A stretch of 64,000 nucleotides of DNA, from contig NC_067123.1 in the NCBI RefSeq assembly GCF_021347895.1, positions 5,523,828 to 5,587,827 of the forward strand, given 5' to 3'. The position numbers and the translations under genes are program-made. The notes below the pieces were generated by a model that saw only the letters and a list, made by a program, of their open reading frames with translations, did no database searches and was not told where the DNA came from. The DNA is from Acanthochromis polyacanthus. Lineage: Eukaryota; Chordata; Actinopteri; Pomacentridae. Shown here in pieces: positions 48,901 through 60,722 of this stretch. Position 1 is the first letter of the stretch. Each line of letters starts with the position of its first letter.

Positions 48901-50470
48901 AACTTTTACAGATTTTATTTTTCTCCACCTAGAGTTGATATTTGGGAGTCCTGAAGGCGTTAGGGTGCTAAATTAAATGCTAAAAAACACAAGAAAGGAC
49001 AAACTTTCTGCTGTTTTTGTCAATTGCTTGAATAATTTTATAAGATGTGTTTGAATTCTGGTCAACGTTTCTGCACCATTTCTGATCAATCTAATTTAAT
49101 TCATTTATTTTTGTTTGCTGGATTTTGCATTTTATCTTTTAGATGTTTTAATTTGTCCATCTTTTGTCATTTTCTGCTGTTTTTGTCCATCAGTGTGGAT
49201 CATTCTATAAGATTCTCCTGCACTTTATTCAACTTTTCATACACTTTTTCTACATTGTATTCATCGATTGCTTTCTATCTTGCCTGTGAAGTCCTTAGAA
49301 TAACGTCTGTGTGTAATAAGGTGCCACATAAATTCACTTATTTGCTCTTTGAAGAAACTTTTCTGTTTCTAGAAGTCAGTAAATCAGATGTATACATGAA
49401 GAGTTGATATTTACGAGTCCTGGAGACATTAAAATGCTAAAATAAAAACTAAAAATGACAAAAAAAGATGGAGTTTTTGCTGTTTTTTCCATCAGTTTGG
49501 ATTATTCCTGCACTTAATTCAACTTTTCATGCACTTATACACTTTTAAATGATGTTTTTCTACCTGGAGTTCATATTTGTGAGTCCTGAAGGCATCAAAG
49601 TGCTAAAATAAATGCAAAAAAAGACAAAAAGGACAAACTTTCTGCCCTTTTTTTCACAATCAGTTTGGATTATTTTATAAGATTTGCTCATATTTCAATA
49701 ATGCACTGCTGCATTTAGTATTTTCTTTGGTATCCTTATACATTACATACATATATTTTTACCTAGAGTTGATTTTTGGGAGTCCTGAAGGCATCGACAT
49801 GATGAAATAAATGCTAAAAAAGACAACAAAGCACAGATTTTCTGCTGTTTTAGTCCATCGGGTTGGATTAGTCTAAAGGACTTGCTGACACTTTAATAAT
49901 TTTGCTTTTCTTTGTATTTGTATTACAATTATCTTTCACACATTTTATAATTTTTTTCTACCTAGAGCTGATATTTAGGAATCCTCAAAGCATCAAAATG
50001 CTAAAAAGGACTAAAAAAGACAGACTGTCTGCTGCTTTTCACAATGAACTTGGATTTTTCTTGGAGTAGGATCTAGGATTATAAGATTTGCTTACACTTT
50101 GATACCTTTGCAAGCCTTATTTTGTATTTTATTTAGTTTTTGATACGTTCTATATATTTTTTTTTAAACTAGAGTTGATATTTGGAGCCCTGAAGGTGTT
50201 AAGGTGTTCAAATAAATGCTAAAAAAGGACAGAAAAGTAGAACAATATAGCATTTTTTACACATTAAACTCATATGTTTAAAATGTCAGCTTTAGAAAAG
50301 TGTTTCAGTGAGAACTGGATTGCTGTTTTTCACAATCAATTTGTATAAGATTTGCTTACACTTTAATGCTTTTATACATTTAATATTTTACCTGATATTT
50401 GGGAATCCTCAAAGCATCAAAATGTTAAATTACATGCTAAAAAAAGACACAAAATGACAGATTTCTAACC
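48901..50470. repeat. Diverged tandem array, unit about 200 bp, about seven copies
   Basis: The block AGAGTTGATATTTGGGAGTC + CTGAAGGC(G/A)T + AA(A/G)(A/G)TGCTAAAATAAATGC + ACAAACTTTCTGC recurs near 48932, 49402, 49567, 49767, 49966, 50171 and 50393. It alternates with TTTGGATTATTTTATAAGATT and ACACTTTAATA segments. One interval is double length, where a copy has decayed. Confidence 0.85.
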
Positions 50471-51790
50471 TCTTTCACACATGTTAAACGCTTGTATTGT
50501 AATTATCAGCTTCAGAAATGTGTTTTAGTGGGAGTCTGACCAATAAACAGAAGCAGAAAACGTCCATTAACCGCTAAAAATCAAGACGGCGTAAAATCAG
50601 AAAGTTAAACACACTCCTAATTGTCATGTGTGACTCGGTGACATTCTCAAATCTCGTCTCGGACTGAATGTTTTACCCTCGTCTCCTCCTTCTTCTTTTT
50701 TTCCCTTCCTCTCCTCTCTCAGGCTGTGATTTATACACACAACATGTTGCACAATGGGAGCCTTGTTTGCTAAATGGGATAGCCTTAATGGAGACTTATA
50801 TTTCCAGGATTATATCTGTATTCAGTTGCAAATGATTTGGAGGGGAGGCTGGGGGGGTTTGAGGAGGAGGGGGGGTTTGTTTCAATACTCTTCCTCTGTC
50901 TATGAATAATAGTATCATTTGAATTAAGTGGACACCTGGTGCAGCGGCTGAGGCTCCGAGGCTCGCCGCTGACCCGCCACCGCTGCCAACTTCCCTTTTT
51001 CCCAGCCTGTCCTTATCCGTCCCGGCGAGCCTCCGATTTCATTCTGCCTCCACAAAATGCCACACACTTGTAACTTTAGTCTCCCCTCGGCGAAAACTTC
51101 TCGCTGCCTCCTGGAAGGAAAAAAAAAGAGACGGAGCTGGAAGGGGAGGGGAGACAAATTCTTCTTATCAATCTGCCTTCTTAGATTTAAGTCATTTAAA
51201 AAGCGCCGGTGTAGCGTTTCAGGGAAAACTTCCAATTAAATACTGTAAAAAAAGATAAAATGACAGTATCCCCGGAGCTGCCTGTTGCTGCCGTTAAAGC
51301 CCCCTTTTGTTGATTTATTGTACATTAGCCACTGAGCCATGAGGGCTTCTATTTGTATGCGTCCAGCGTCGGCTCCACACACAATCAGGCCTGTATTGCA
51401 AATTTATACCAGGATGTAGGTTTAGAGTGTTTCTACCCCCCTCCCTCCAAAAAAAAAGAAGAAAAAAAGAGAATGTTTTTCAAGTAAGTGTCTGCTTTCA
51501 TGAGCACAAGTGATTGAGGCTCACAAACAAAGCTTTGTTTCTAAAAGTCCCAGATGTAGAGCCGGAGCCGGAGCTTTGTCCTCGGCGGCTTTCACACGTT
51601 TCTGTTAGAGCACAACATCGGACTGTTTGGAAATACTTCCAGAGTGGACGTCCAATAATAACCCCCGGCTTTCCCAGGACCACAGATAGCAGATAAAGAA
51701 GGAATAAGCAGCCTGAGAAATCCTGAGAAACTAATAAGACGTTTGAAATAATATTTGGTGCTTTAGAGGCTGAAAGAGACCAAATGTGAC
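50471..51790. other. Non-repetitive islands, best candidate conserved elements
   Basis: The parts 50720-50960 (ACAACATGTTGCACAATGGG, GATAGCCTTAATGGAGACTT) and 51290-51430 (TTAGCCACTGAGCCATGAGG, CAGGCCTGTATTGCAAATTT) look like constrained non-coding DNA. A poly-A/GAAAAAAA stretch lies near 51449-51472. Overlapping short frames on both strands show no domain. Confidence 0.4.
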
Positions 51791-51799
51791 GTTTAAGTG

Positions 51800-52070
51800 T
51801 CCTTCAGTGTAATTTAAAGTACTTACACTGGAGTATTTGTGTTTTATTCTACTTTTTATTCCACTACATTTATATCTGAGATTAGAAATGATGGAAAGTG
51901 CATTTAAAGTTCTGTCTTTTTCTACTCAGCTACATTTAAGATGCAAATATTGTGCTTTTTATTCCACTAAAGATACATTTATATGTCTTACCAGTGGTGG
52001 AAAGTATGTTTAAAGTTCTGTACTTACAGTAAGTATAATATGAGGGACTTGCAGTTATCTTGTCACATTT
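51800..52070. repeat. Fragments of the AGTGGTGGA-type teleost repeat
   Basis: TACACTGGAGTATTTGTGTT and ACTTTTTATTCCACTACATTT, then ACCAGTGGTGGAAAGTATGT and GTACTTACAGTAAGTA, are related to the pieces at 32.4-33.4 kb and at 54230-54310. Confidence 0.65.
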
Positions 52071-52110
52071 TTTAATTGGAATTTTAAAAAATGTACATAA
52101 AGCATCCAAT

Positions 52111-52118
52111 AACACACA

Positions 52119-52216
<98 letters not shown>
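52111..52216. repeat. (CA)n microsatellite, about 52 units
   Basis: An almost pure CA run of 106 bp with one TA-type interruption near its left end. Cys/Val-only frames on the other strand are artefacts. Confidence 0.98.
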
Positions 52217-52217
<1 letters not shown>

Positions 52218-52345
52218 GAATAGAATAGAATAGAATAGAATAGAAGTCTTTATTGTCATTGTATAACGGGTACACAACGAAATTGATAGCGCCACTCCAT
52301 TTGGTGCTTAGAAAAATATACAATACAATAAAGAAATAAGCAACA
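52217..52345 (-). mobile_element. LINE 3' tail with (AATAG)n
   Basis: Read on the minus strand this is AAATGGAGTGGCGCTATCAA, TTTCGTTGTGTACCCGTTAT, ACAATGACAATAAAGAC, then an ATTCT tandem tail. This is the standard layout of a 5'-truncated fish LINE copy. It directly abuts the CA microsatellite. Confidence 0.7.
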
Positions 52346-52950
52346 TCATACAAAATGAGTGAAGTTACTGTAAAACGTTATTTCTGCATCCCTCTGATGT
52401 CCTTTAACTTTAAATCACATTTTCTTTAGTCCATTATTTTCTTTGCCATGAAGTCAGGACTCACATGAACCAAAATCAAACCCAGAGACGCCTTTCTCAG
52501 ACATATACATGTGTTGTGGTTTCTCTTGGATGTGCCGAGGTTGAATAACACGTCCGGTGACCCTGTTGCTTTTCATGACATAATTTTATGATCAGGAAGA
52601 ACAGCATTGGTAAGACAGAGACTGTCTGGGAGGAATCAGTCAAAAGAACCTCCCCGAACAACAACCGGAGGTCACTTTTATACGCTTTGGACAAGAAGGT
52701 CAAGTATGAGGTCGCCACAAATAGTTTCTGCTCAAAGACCAAAATAGGAAACAGAGGACCCCTTCAATCATCTTCCTAGACACAGAGGCCCCTAAGAGCC
52801 CCATCGGTCAACCACCTGAAGATTGGGACCCTTATTTGGACACAACCTTAAACCCTTCTGAACAGTCAGGAGCAAACAAAGCACATTCCATTCTAAACAG
52901 TTGAAAGCAGATGAAGCGCATGCCATTCTACTAAATATATTAAGCAGCAC
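52346..52950. other. Spacer; possible long-terminal-repeat-like sequence
   Basis: From about 52440 the wording (AAACCCAGAGACGCCTTTCT, AACAACAACCGGAGGTCACT, TTTATACGC) resembles fish LTR-retrotransposon ends. I can find neither paired ends nor a target duplication. It is interrupted at 52951 by a hAT-like MITE. No gene is called. Confidence 0.3.
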
Positions 52951-53401
52951 CAGGGGTGACAGTAAGCCGGAACGGTCCGGAACTGCGTACCGGCAAAAGA
53001 TCTTGTGGCGGAACGCAGTTCCGGGAAAAGATCTGCTGGCGGTACGCCGCTCTTCTACCAGTATCTATGGGTACGCTGGTACGCCGCCCGGCCTGCCTGC
53101 TAGCCATAGATATTGACCGGCGTTCACTCAGCAGTACGTGAGTGCACATGCGTGTCTACTTCCGTAACACAGCGATTGTTATGGCCAGTAGCAGCCAATA
53201 GCAAATAGGTGCGCTTGATTTATTGCACTGGGACGAGCAATAAATTACACGTGAAATTCCCCACGTTCTTGTGATTGGCTGAAAAACTTTCAACAGGATT
53301 TACAATGGTTAGCATCGACAGAATGAGGTGAAAGTAAGCCGGAACGGTCCGGAACTATTACTAATAGTTCCGGCAAGAATTTAAAACTACTTTCACCCCT
53401 G
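52951..53401. mobile_element. hAT-like MITE, 451 bp, 8-bp target duplication
   Basis: The ends are CAGGGGTGACAGTA and, inverted, CAGGGGTGAAAGTA. The flanks are the exact octamer AGCAGCAC at 52943-52950 and 53402-53409. CAGGG-type ends with 8-bp duplications define the hAT superfamily. Inside, GTAAGCCGGAACGGTCCGGA occurs both next to the left end and again near 53335 in the same orientation. A CCGGAACTATTA/TAATAGTTCCGG palindrome lies near the right end. There is no transposase. Confidence 0.88.
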
Positions 53402-54409
53402 AGCAGCACATGTCTCAGATCAGATACTACACATGCCATCTTTGACAGAGGTGCATGTTAAATATCTAATGGTCACTATGTTCCTCCAGAACAACACGGT
53501 GAGCAGCTGTTCCAGTCTGGGTCACGTTCTAGTATTTTCTGACAAAGTAAAACTAAGAGTGACATCATGATGGTTACAGCAGACAGACAGTAATGTTCAT
53601 TATTCAAACTTTAACTTTTTCTCAGAACTGAAACGGCAGACATATTGAGTCGCTGTTAACTTCACAGCGTCGTTATAAACTTACCTGTCAGCTCAGACCA
53701 CACCTGTAACGTAGCCTGGCTTAACAGCATTTACTGTTTGATGAGGAATTAAGAATATATTAGGGTTTAAAAGGCAAAACTCTGGCTGATGATGGTTGTT
53801 TTGAAAAGAGCTATAATCGACCGATGTAATCGTCCAGACGATAAATCGTTCGGGTCCTACTGTTTACTGTCTTCCATTCTGAGTTGCTTGGTTCTGCCAC
53901 TACTGGATCAACTGCACATTTGTGCGACGGCAAGTCAACTTGGACAAACTTCCCGAAATGTGTTGGCAGAGATGTTTTAGGGATTTTGAGTCATTCTGTG
54001 CTGCAGATGCATCAATTGTGTCAAAATTTTTAATCTGATTAATTTTGATGATAGAATCTACGTAAAACATATAGTTCAGTTAACTGCAAATGCCTCAAAT
54101 TATACCTAGCACTGATAAGATAAAACTTTAGTGAAATAAAAAGGACAATATTGTAGCCGTGTAGAAAAAACACAGACTCACGTAAAAGCATCTTTTATAC
54201 AGTCTGAACAAGACAAAATGTGACGTTTAAGTGTCTTTAAGTGTAATTTAGAGTACCTACACTGGATTATTTCTATCATATGCGACTTTTTATTCCACTA
54301 TATTTATCTCAGATATATAATAACATATAGCGTAACATTTCTGCAAATATTCGATTCTGGCTTTTCATGGGAAAACACTGGAGAAATGACACTTTGAGCA
54401 AATATAAAG
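53402..54409. other. Spacer, no gene
   Basis: No gene is recognised. A teleost AGTGGTGGA-type repeat fragment lies near 54230-54310. Confidence 0.5.
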
Positions 54410-54866
54410 TAGTCGGTGTACAGCTGGTTTAACAGTGTAAATTTACTGTTCCCTCAAAACAACTCAACACACCGTTAATGTCTAAATCACTGGCAACAAC
54501 AGTGAGTACACTCTTAGGTGAAAATGCCCAAATTGGGCCCAAAGTGTCATTATTTTGTGTGGCCACCATCGTTTCCAGCACTGCATTAACTAACCCTCTG
54601 TGAGGAGTTCTGCAGAGCTTCACATTTTTCCACTGGAATCCTCTTCCTCTCCTCCATGACGACGTCCTGGAGCTGGTGGATGTCAGAGACCTTGAACACC
54701 TCCACCTTCCATCTGAGGAAGCCCCACAGATGCTCAGCAGGGTTTAGGTCTGGAGACATGCTTAGTCACCTTTATCCTCAGCTTTTTTTTAGATAGGCAG
54801 TGGTCGTGTTGGAGGTGCGTTTGGGGTCCGTTTTGTGTTGGAATACTGTCCTGAGGCTCTGCTCAG
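54410..54866 (-). pseudogene. Tc1-family transposase relic (3' half)
   Basis: On the minus strand, degenerate coding for the C-terminal end of a Tc1 transposase is readable, including a GDVVMEE-like DIHQLQDVV stretch and GGHTK close to the stop. The plus strand keeps wording such as CCAAATTGGGCCCAAAGTGT and CACAGATGCTCAGCAGGGTT, typical of another Tc1 family. The similarity stops abruptly at about 54866, before either catalytic Asp. Frameshifts and stops are present, so this is an old truncated copy unrelated to the intact element at 12970-14604. Confidence 0.75.
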
Positions 54867-55360
54867 TTTTACTGTATTCAAATCAGTAAAACAACACTAA
54901 TAATGATGAAGCAGCTTCAACGTGAACAATTATCATGTGATTCCTCCGTCGATGATGTTTTGTCTGCTGATCGATTGACATCATTGCCTCGTTATCTGAT
55001 CAATAATGAGTCTCTTCATAACAGCTGAGCTGCCAGACGCCTCCTGAAGCCGTTTAATCTGTTCTGGATCACTTTCTGCAGCGACGACAAGATTAAATCA
55101 ATGATCGTCCTCTGAAGACTCTTTGGTTCCTTCACAGTGTCTGAGCAGCAGAAGCAGTTAGCAGAGAGGCGTTCACTGACCACAAACCAGGCAGGAAAAA
55201 TGACTTACTGCCATGTAGAAGCTGTAGATTATGTAAAAAAGTAGGAGGTTCAAAGAATAAAATCTAGTTAATGTGTGAAATTTTGGAGACTTTTGAGCAG
55301 TTAATACACAGAGCGAGTGTGACGAGAAACATTTAATACTTTTAATTTTAATTTACCTTT
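54867..55360. other. Spacer, no gene
   Basis: Nothing recognisable. Unique moderately AT-rich sequence. Confidence 0.5.
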
Positions 55361-56490
55361 AACTAAAGTTTCTGAATTTGATTTTAGCTTAAAAAAACAA
55401 CTTTTATTTATTTATCCTTTTTTTAATTTCTGAAATCTTCTGAAAGATTTAGGATTTTAGGAATGTTTGGGGATATTTAAAGGGTTTTTACATTTTTTTT
55501 ATTTTATTAAATTATGTATTTAAATTCCAGGATTGTAGGTGACCTTTTTTAGAACATAGAGGATTGCTTTTCAAAAAAGAAAAATAAAATGTAAAAGATT
55601 TCCTTTTTTGTTTTTTGTTTTGTTTTTGTTTTTTTTAGGAATTTTAGGGTTTTTAATGAATATTTATAAATTTCCAAATTTTCTGAATGTTTCAAAATTT
55701 TTACTGATATTTAAAGGGTTCATTTAAGATTTTTTCTCTTTTAATTTTATTGTTTTTTTTTTATTCTGCCATTTATTTCATACAATATTATGATCTTCCA
55801 GTTTTTTTGTTTTTTTTTACAGTTTTGTATTTAAGTTTCAGAAGTGTGGGTGAGGATTGATGTTAAAAGAACCAAAAAGAAACAAAAGTAGAATTGATTT
55901 AATTTTTTAAATGAATTTTGGAATATTTAATAAATATTTTTAAATTTTCAAATTTTCTGAAATTTTTAGGATTTTATTGATTTTTAGGGAATTTTTTAAA
56001 GATTTTGGAATTTTTATTATTTTTATTTTATTTTTGTTCTATATTTTGTCATTTTTTGGTCATATTTTTCACAACACATAATTTTTACAATTTTGCCAGA
56101 TATATATTTTTTAACATTCTGTATTTAAATTCCAGGATTTCAGGGGATTTCTTTCAGAACACAGGATTGTTTTTCAAAAATAAATACATCAATAAAATAA
56201 ATTAATAGATTTAATTGTTTTTTTATTTTTCAGAATTTCTTAGGAGTTATTGTAATTTTTTTAGGTGAATTCTGAGATTTGCAGGAAATTTTTATGTATT
56301 TATTTAGTTTTAAGTTTTGTAGGCAATTTTTAGAGGAGAGAGGATTTTTAAAGGAATTTCTTCGCTGTTTTGAGAGGATTTTACAGGATTTTTCTCCATG
56401 GGTTTTTCTATTTTTTTCTTGATATTCTGAGATGATGTTTCAGGGTTTTTAGGGTTTTTTAAACAGAGATTTTAATGTATTTTTTAGCTG
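55361..56490. repeat. T-rich degenerate repeat region
   Basis: Variants of TTTTAGGAATTTTAGGGTTTTT, AAATTTTCAAATTTTCTGAA and ATTTAAATTCCAGGATT recur (near 55440, 55520, 55640, 55730, 55930, 56125). This indicates a decayed tandem array mixed with poly-T runs. Non-coding. Confidence 0.65.
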
Positions 56491-57555
56491 TATTCTTTTC
56501 CGAAACTCACTGATTTTCTTGTCTGCTTCTTTTATCTCCTGTGACTGATTGACTGAGTTTATAAGTGAAGACCGCTTCAGTCGTGCCTTCAGTGAACTCA
56601 CACTAGTTCAAGCAGTAAAACTTTTCTTCTTTTCCTCCCCACACTGAGCTCTGCTGGACCTGTTGTGTCTAGACTTCAGGAAACGTAGAGCTGCATTTGT
56701 TTACAGCTGGAGGTCGCTGTAAAAATGCAGCAGCAGCTCAGAGCTGCAGATTCTGCAGCGAACAGGAAATGAGACGTTTGTCTGGAGGATAAAACCGTAA
56801 AACTAGTGAGGAACAGATCTAACTTTTTCTGCTGTTTGTGAAGCAGAATCAGGACAACATTTACTGACCAAGTTCGCACTAAAATAAGGACTCTGACTCC
56901 CGTTATTCTTGTGTCTCATGCACAGAAATTAGAAACAACAAAAAAACAAACAAACAATTAAGCACTAAAAACAAGGTAAAAGTTTAGGAGATAACAGTAA
57001 AAATAAGACCCTAATAACACTCAGAATAAGAAAACTTTTTCTCTTCATTTTGCTGCAGGTACAAAGACAAACCTTCAGAGTTCAAACGAGGTCAGAGAGA
57101 GAAAGTTTTCTTTTCTTAGCCTCGGCAGAGATTCTTCTGGTTTCTCTCTTTCAGACGAAACACAAACAGCCGCCTGATGACAGAATCTGTCCGTCTGTCC
57201 ATCCAGCCATCGATTATCCTTCAGCAGGAGCCATAAATGACTGAACATTTTCCAACGTGTGACCTGTCGCTGAGGTTAATCAAATAAACCATGGAGCTCA
57301 GCTTGAAGCTCGACTCTGAAATTATCCGGAACCTGCTGCTGTTACAGCATCATTAAGACGTGGGAAGATGGACCGGAGGCTGATGGGAACCAGAAAAACA
57401 TGTGGAGGGTTTGAACTGAAAACACCGCAAAGCTCATCTGTAGCATTAACGAGAGAGATTAACTATATGTGAACCCAACACATCTGAGGATTAAACCAAT
57501 TTATGGAGCATCAGATAACTTCTGTGCAACTTAAATCTCCAAGTTGTCCTGTTTG
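56491..57555. other. Non-repetitive island, no gene
   Basis: Mostly unique, moderately GC-rich DNA (about 56500-57440). No exon with a domain is seen. Candidate regulatory DNA at best. Confidence 0.35.
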
Positions 57556-57557
57556 TT

Positions 57558-57720
57558 AGCATGTTGCTAAGAGGAATAGCATGTTGCTAACAGGACTAGC
57601 ATGTTGCTAACAGGACTAGCATGTTGCTAACAGGACTAGCATGTTGCTAACAGGAATAGCATGTTGCTAACAGGACTAGCATGTAGCTAACAGGACTAGC
57701 ATGGTGCTAACAGGAATAGT
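57558..57720. repeat. 20-bp minisatellite, 8 copies
   Basis: The unit AGCATGTTGCTAACAGGACT repeats with exact 20-bp spacing from 57558 to 57717, with few substitutions. Shares the GCTAACAGG word with the array at 6355-6835. Confidence 0.97.
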
Positions 57721-57721
57721 C

Positions 57722-60720
57722 TGGCCTCATGTAGCAGCTAATTCATTGCTAATTGTACATTTTAAACCTTAAAAATTAAAAGTTTGTTCCAAATTACAGC
57801 TACTTGTTGTTATTTTTCCACAAGTTTTAATGTATTTTTTTTTCTGGCAACCTGCAACTGTTATTTACAGATTTTTTTTTTATTGTTTTTACGGTTGCTG
57901 CCTACAAAACTATAAAGCTACGTCAGTAAGTCATAAAGTTTTATGAATTTAAAATGAAAAGTTCATTTTACTTTTTAAAATTTTTAAATATATAAATTTA
58001 AACTTAATTAGTTTTGGTAAATAAATACAAACAATATCCAGTACAATCATGAAAAACAAGAAAAAATTTTAACCCCATTTTTCAATAGAATGCTTTTTTT
58101 TTTACAGTTGCAGCCTAAACAAACTGCAGATCTTAATTTTTTTTAAATTAATAAAAAATATTTAATATTATTTAGCAGAATTTGTCAATTTTTCTATATT
58201 ACAGGAAATATCTAGTAAAATCATGGTAAAGAAAAAGTATTAATCTACATGTTAACCGTAAATATACAATAAATAAATGAATAAATAAAAGAACAATATT
58301 TTACAGCTATCTCTTATTTTCCACAATTTTAACGGTTGTCCACAAGTGTTTAGCGTTTTTTTTTTCTGGCAAACTGTACCTGTCATTTAGAGATTTAGTT
58401 TTGTACAGTTGCCAGTTGCAATTTTAAAAAACCTGATAAACCTGCTTCAGTTTTCAGTCTAAGGACTAGAAGATGGTGAAATATTGGTGTTTGACCACTG
58501 AATTACCTTAATTTTAATCCACTTCTGCTGTCGTTCTGAATGTTTGCTGCAGTTTTAGCAACTAAAATGTGAGAGAAAACATGTTTACCTTTGAGGAAAC
58601 CATCTCGTGGTGCAGCTGAAAGTGGGACTGGTGGACATCTGACTGTGACTCACAGGAAGTGACTGTTTCCACAGATGGAGGTTCTTAGTCAACTTTCACA
58701 TAAAATCTGCTGCTCGCTTCTGGCCTTTTCTTCACTATTTTGTGTGACTTCAGAGGGGCGTGAATCAGCCGGCCTTCTCTAAAGATTTGTTGTTTTCCTG
58801 ATGATGACGTGGCGCTGCAGTGTTCCTGTTTTTATTGGTGGAGGTTACGAGGACGCACAGTTTCTCCTGATGAACTTTAGGATCAGTTTCTTCACACATG
58901 TTGCTTTAACGTGTGCCAGACGCCTGCAGGGATTCTTCTTCTTGTTGTTAAAGGCAGCAACAGTAGCTAACAGGAAATGTTCATTTACTGTTATTTTCAA
59001 TCATTTTTCAGTATTAATTTACATGTTAACGGTTTTTAAGTAGTATTTAAGTACTTAAATAAGTAGTATTAGTAGTATTTAAGTATTAATACAACTTCAC
59101 GTTTCTCTCTTCTGCTAATTTGTGCTGCAAGAATTCAAATTTAGGCACAAAAACTCAACCTGAGACGTGAAAAAGGATCATTGGTGACAGATTTTGAAGA
59201 TTAAAAGGAAGCTGACTCAGCTGGGAAACTTTCTGTTCTTATTATAAACAACTTATTGTTTCTGGAATAAGAAAGAAGGATCCTGCTGAAGCATCCAACA
59301 CCAAATCCTCTTCAACCCGGAAAGTTTCTCTTCATGTGAACTCTGACTTTGTGTCCTCAGATCGTCTGCAGCGTTTAAGGAAACTGTTGGAACCTCCTGA
59401 GACGTTATGAGCTCAAACATTGTAATTAACTCCGGTTTTATTACTTCCATTGTTCTAATTGGAGAGCCAGTTTGTGAGAAGGAATAATTTCCGTTTTTTC
59501 CTGAAAAAGTCTGCAGCTCTTTGTTGCCATCAGGTCGGTTTGAACGTCAGCGAAGAGCCAAAAACACGTAATTATGAAGCTTTTATATGCAGAAGTGCTT
59601 TACTTCCTGTTTCCTCTCATGCTGCTCTAAACGCTCAGATTATCTCGACACCTTTTCAGCTTCCTGCAGCAGCAAAACAAACATCTTCGTTTTAATTACA
59701 CACTGTAAAAAAAGTATCCTTTTAACAGTAATTTATTGTTATTTTACAGATTGTGTTCTGTAAAATTGCAAAAAAAAGGAATATTGCACAAATCAACTGG
59801 AAAAAGCTATAAACAACGTCAGATTCTGTTTTTAAATATAATAACTTGCTCTTTTTCAACAACTGACTTTTTAAAAACCTGCTTAAAAACTGCATTTCTA
59901 CAGACATTTGCCTTTTTAAAAATAAAAAAAATATTTTTTTTTTTTCTGGATTTCTTTTGCTGTCAAATTTTCAGAATTTATTACAGTTTTTTTTAAAGTT
60001 GCAGTTTAAAAAACAAAAAGGAGATCTTATATCTTAACATATTTGACTTCATCCGCACTGTAAAAAATGTCGAGTTTTCAAGCTGTAATTTATGAAAACA
60101 ATTTACTATCTACAAACATAAAGTGTAAAAATATATCAATAAAAAAATTATTTTTTTTGCTCACTTAGGTTTTAAAAAGTGCTAAACTGTTTTCAACAAC
60201 TGACTGTCAAACTACACTGTTAAACTGTATTTAAATCAGCTAAAAAAGTACCATTATTTTTCAGATATTTGCTGATATTGTCACTATGTTTGCAGCTTTT
60301 ATAGTCCATAATTTTTTTTCAGTATTTATTATAGATGTAGCTTTCTACAGTTGCAGCCTAAAAATACGAGAATTCTTGAAAATGAAAAATTTAATAATTA
60401 CAATATTTATATTTACATTTTAAAATAAAAAAATAATATTTGACTGGGCCTTCAAACAATGTCCAAAAATTATCAAATTAATTTATTTTTTCTCTGATTT
60501 TGCTGGTTATGATTCATAGTTTAACAAAACAGGAACAATCTGTCAAATATTATATATTTTTTAATCTGATTTAAATACAGTCAATCATTTTAACTGTAAG
60601 CATTGTCCCGAATTTATTAAACTAATAAACACATAATAATATCTGTATTTTTTAAAATAGTAATTGACTGTAAAACAACTGACTGTAAAATCAGCTAAAT
60701 AATCGAATGTTTTTGGCAGA
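57722..60720. repeat. Degenerate ACTGTAAA/ACAGATATTTGC array and spacer
   Basis: Diverged copies of TTACACTGTTAAACTGTATT, TAAATCAGCTAAAAAA and TTTTACAGATATTTGC...TATTTTCAC recur mainly at 57800-58440 and 59700-60720. Two unique stretches (58440-59030, 59100-59690) lie between. The array is interrupted at 60721 by Tc1 copy 2 and resumes at 62085. No gene is called. Confidence 0.65.
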
Positions 60721-60722
60721 TA

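Noticed and set aside
51936..52353. Cys/Val repeat proteins on the minus strand
   Set aside because: They are translations of the CA microsatellite.
52901..53149. Overlapping short frames on both strands
   Set aside because: They lie inside the hAT-like MITE and its flank and do not resemble a transposase.
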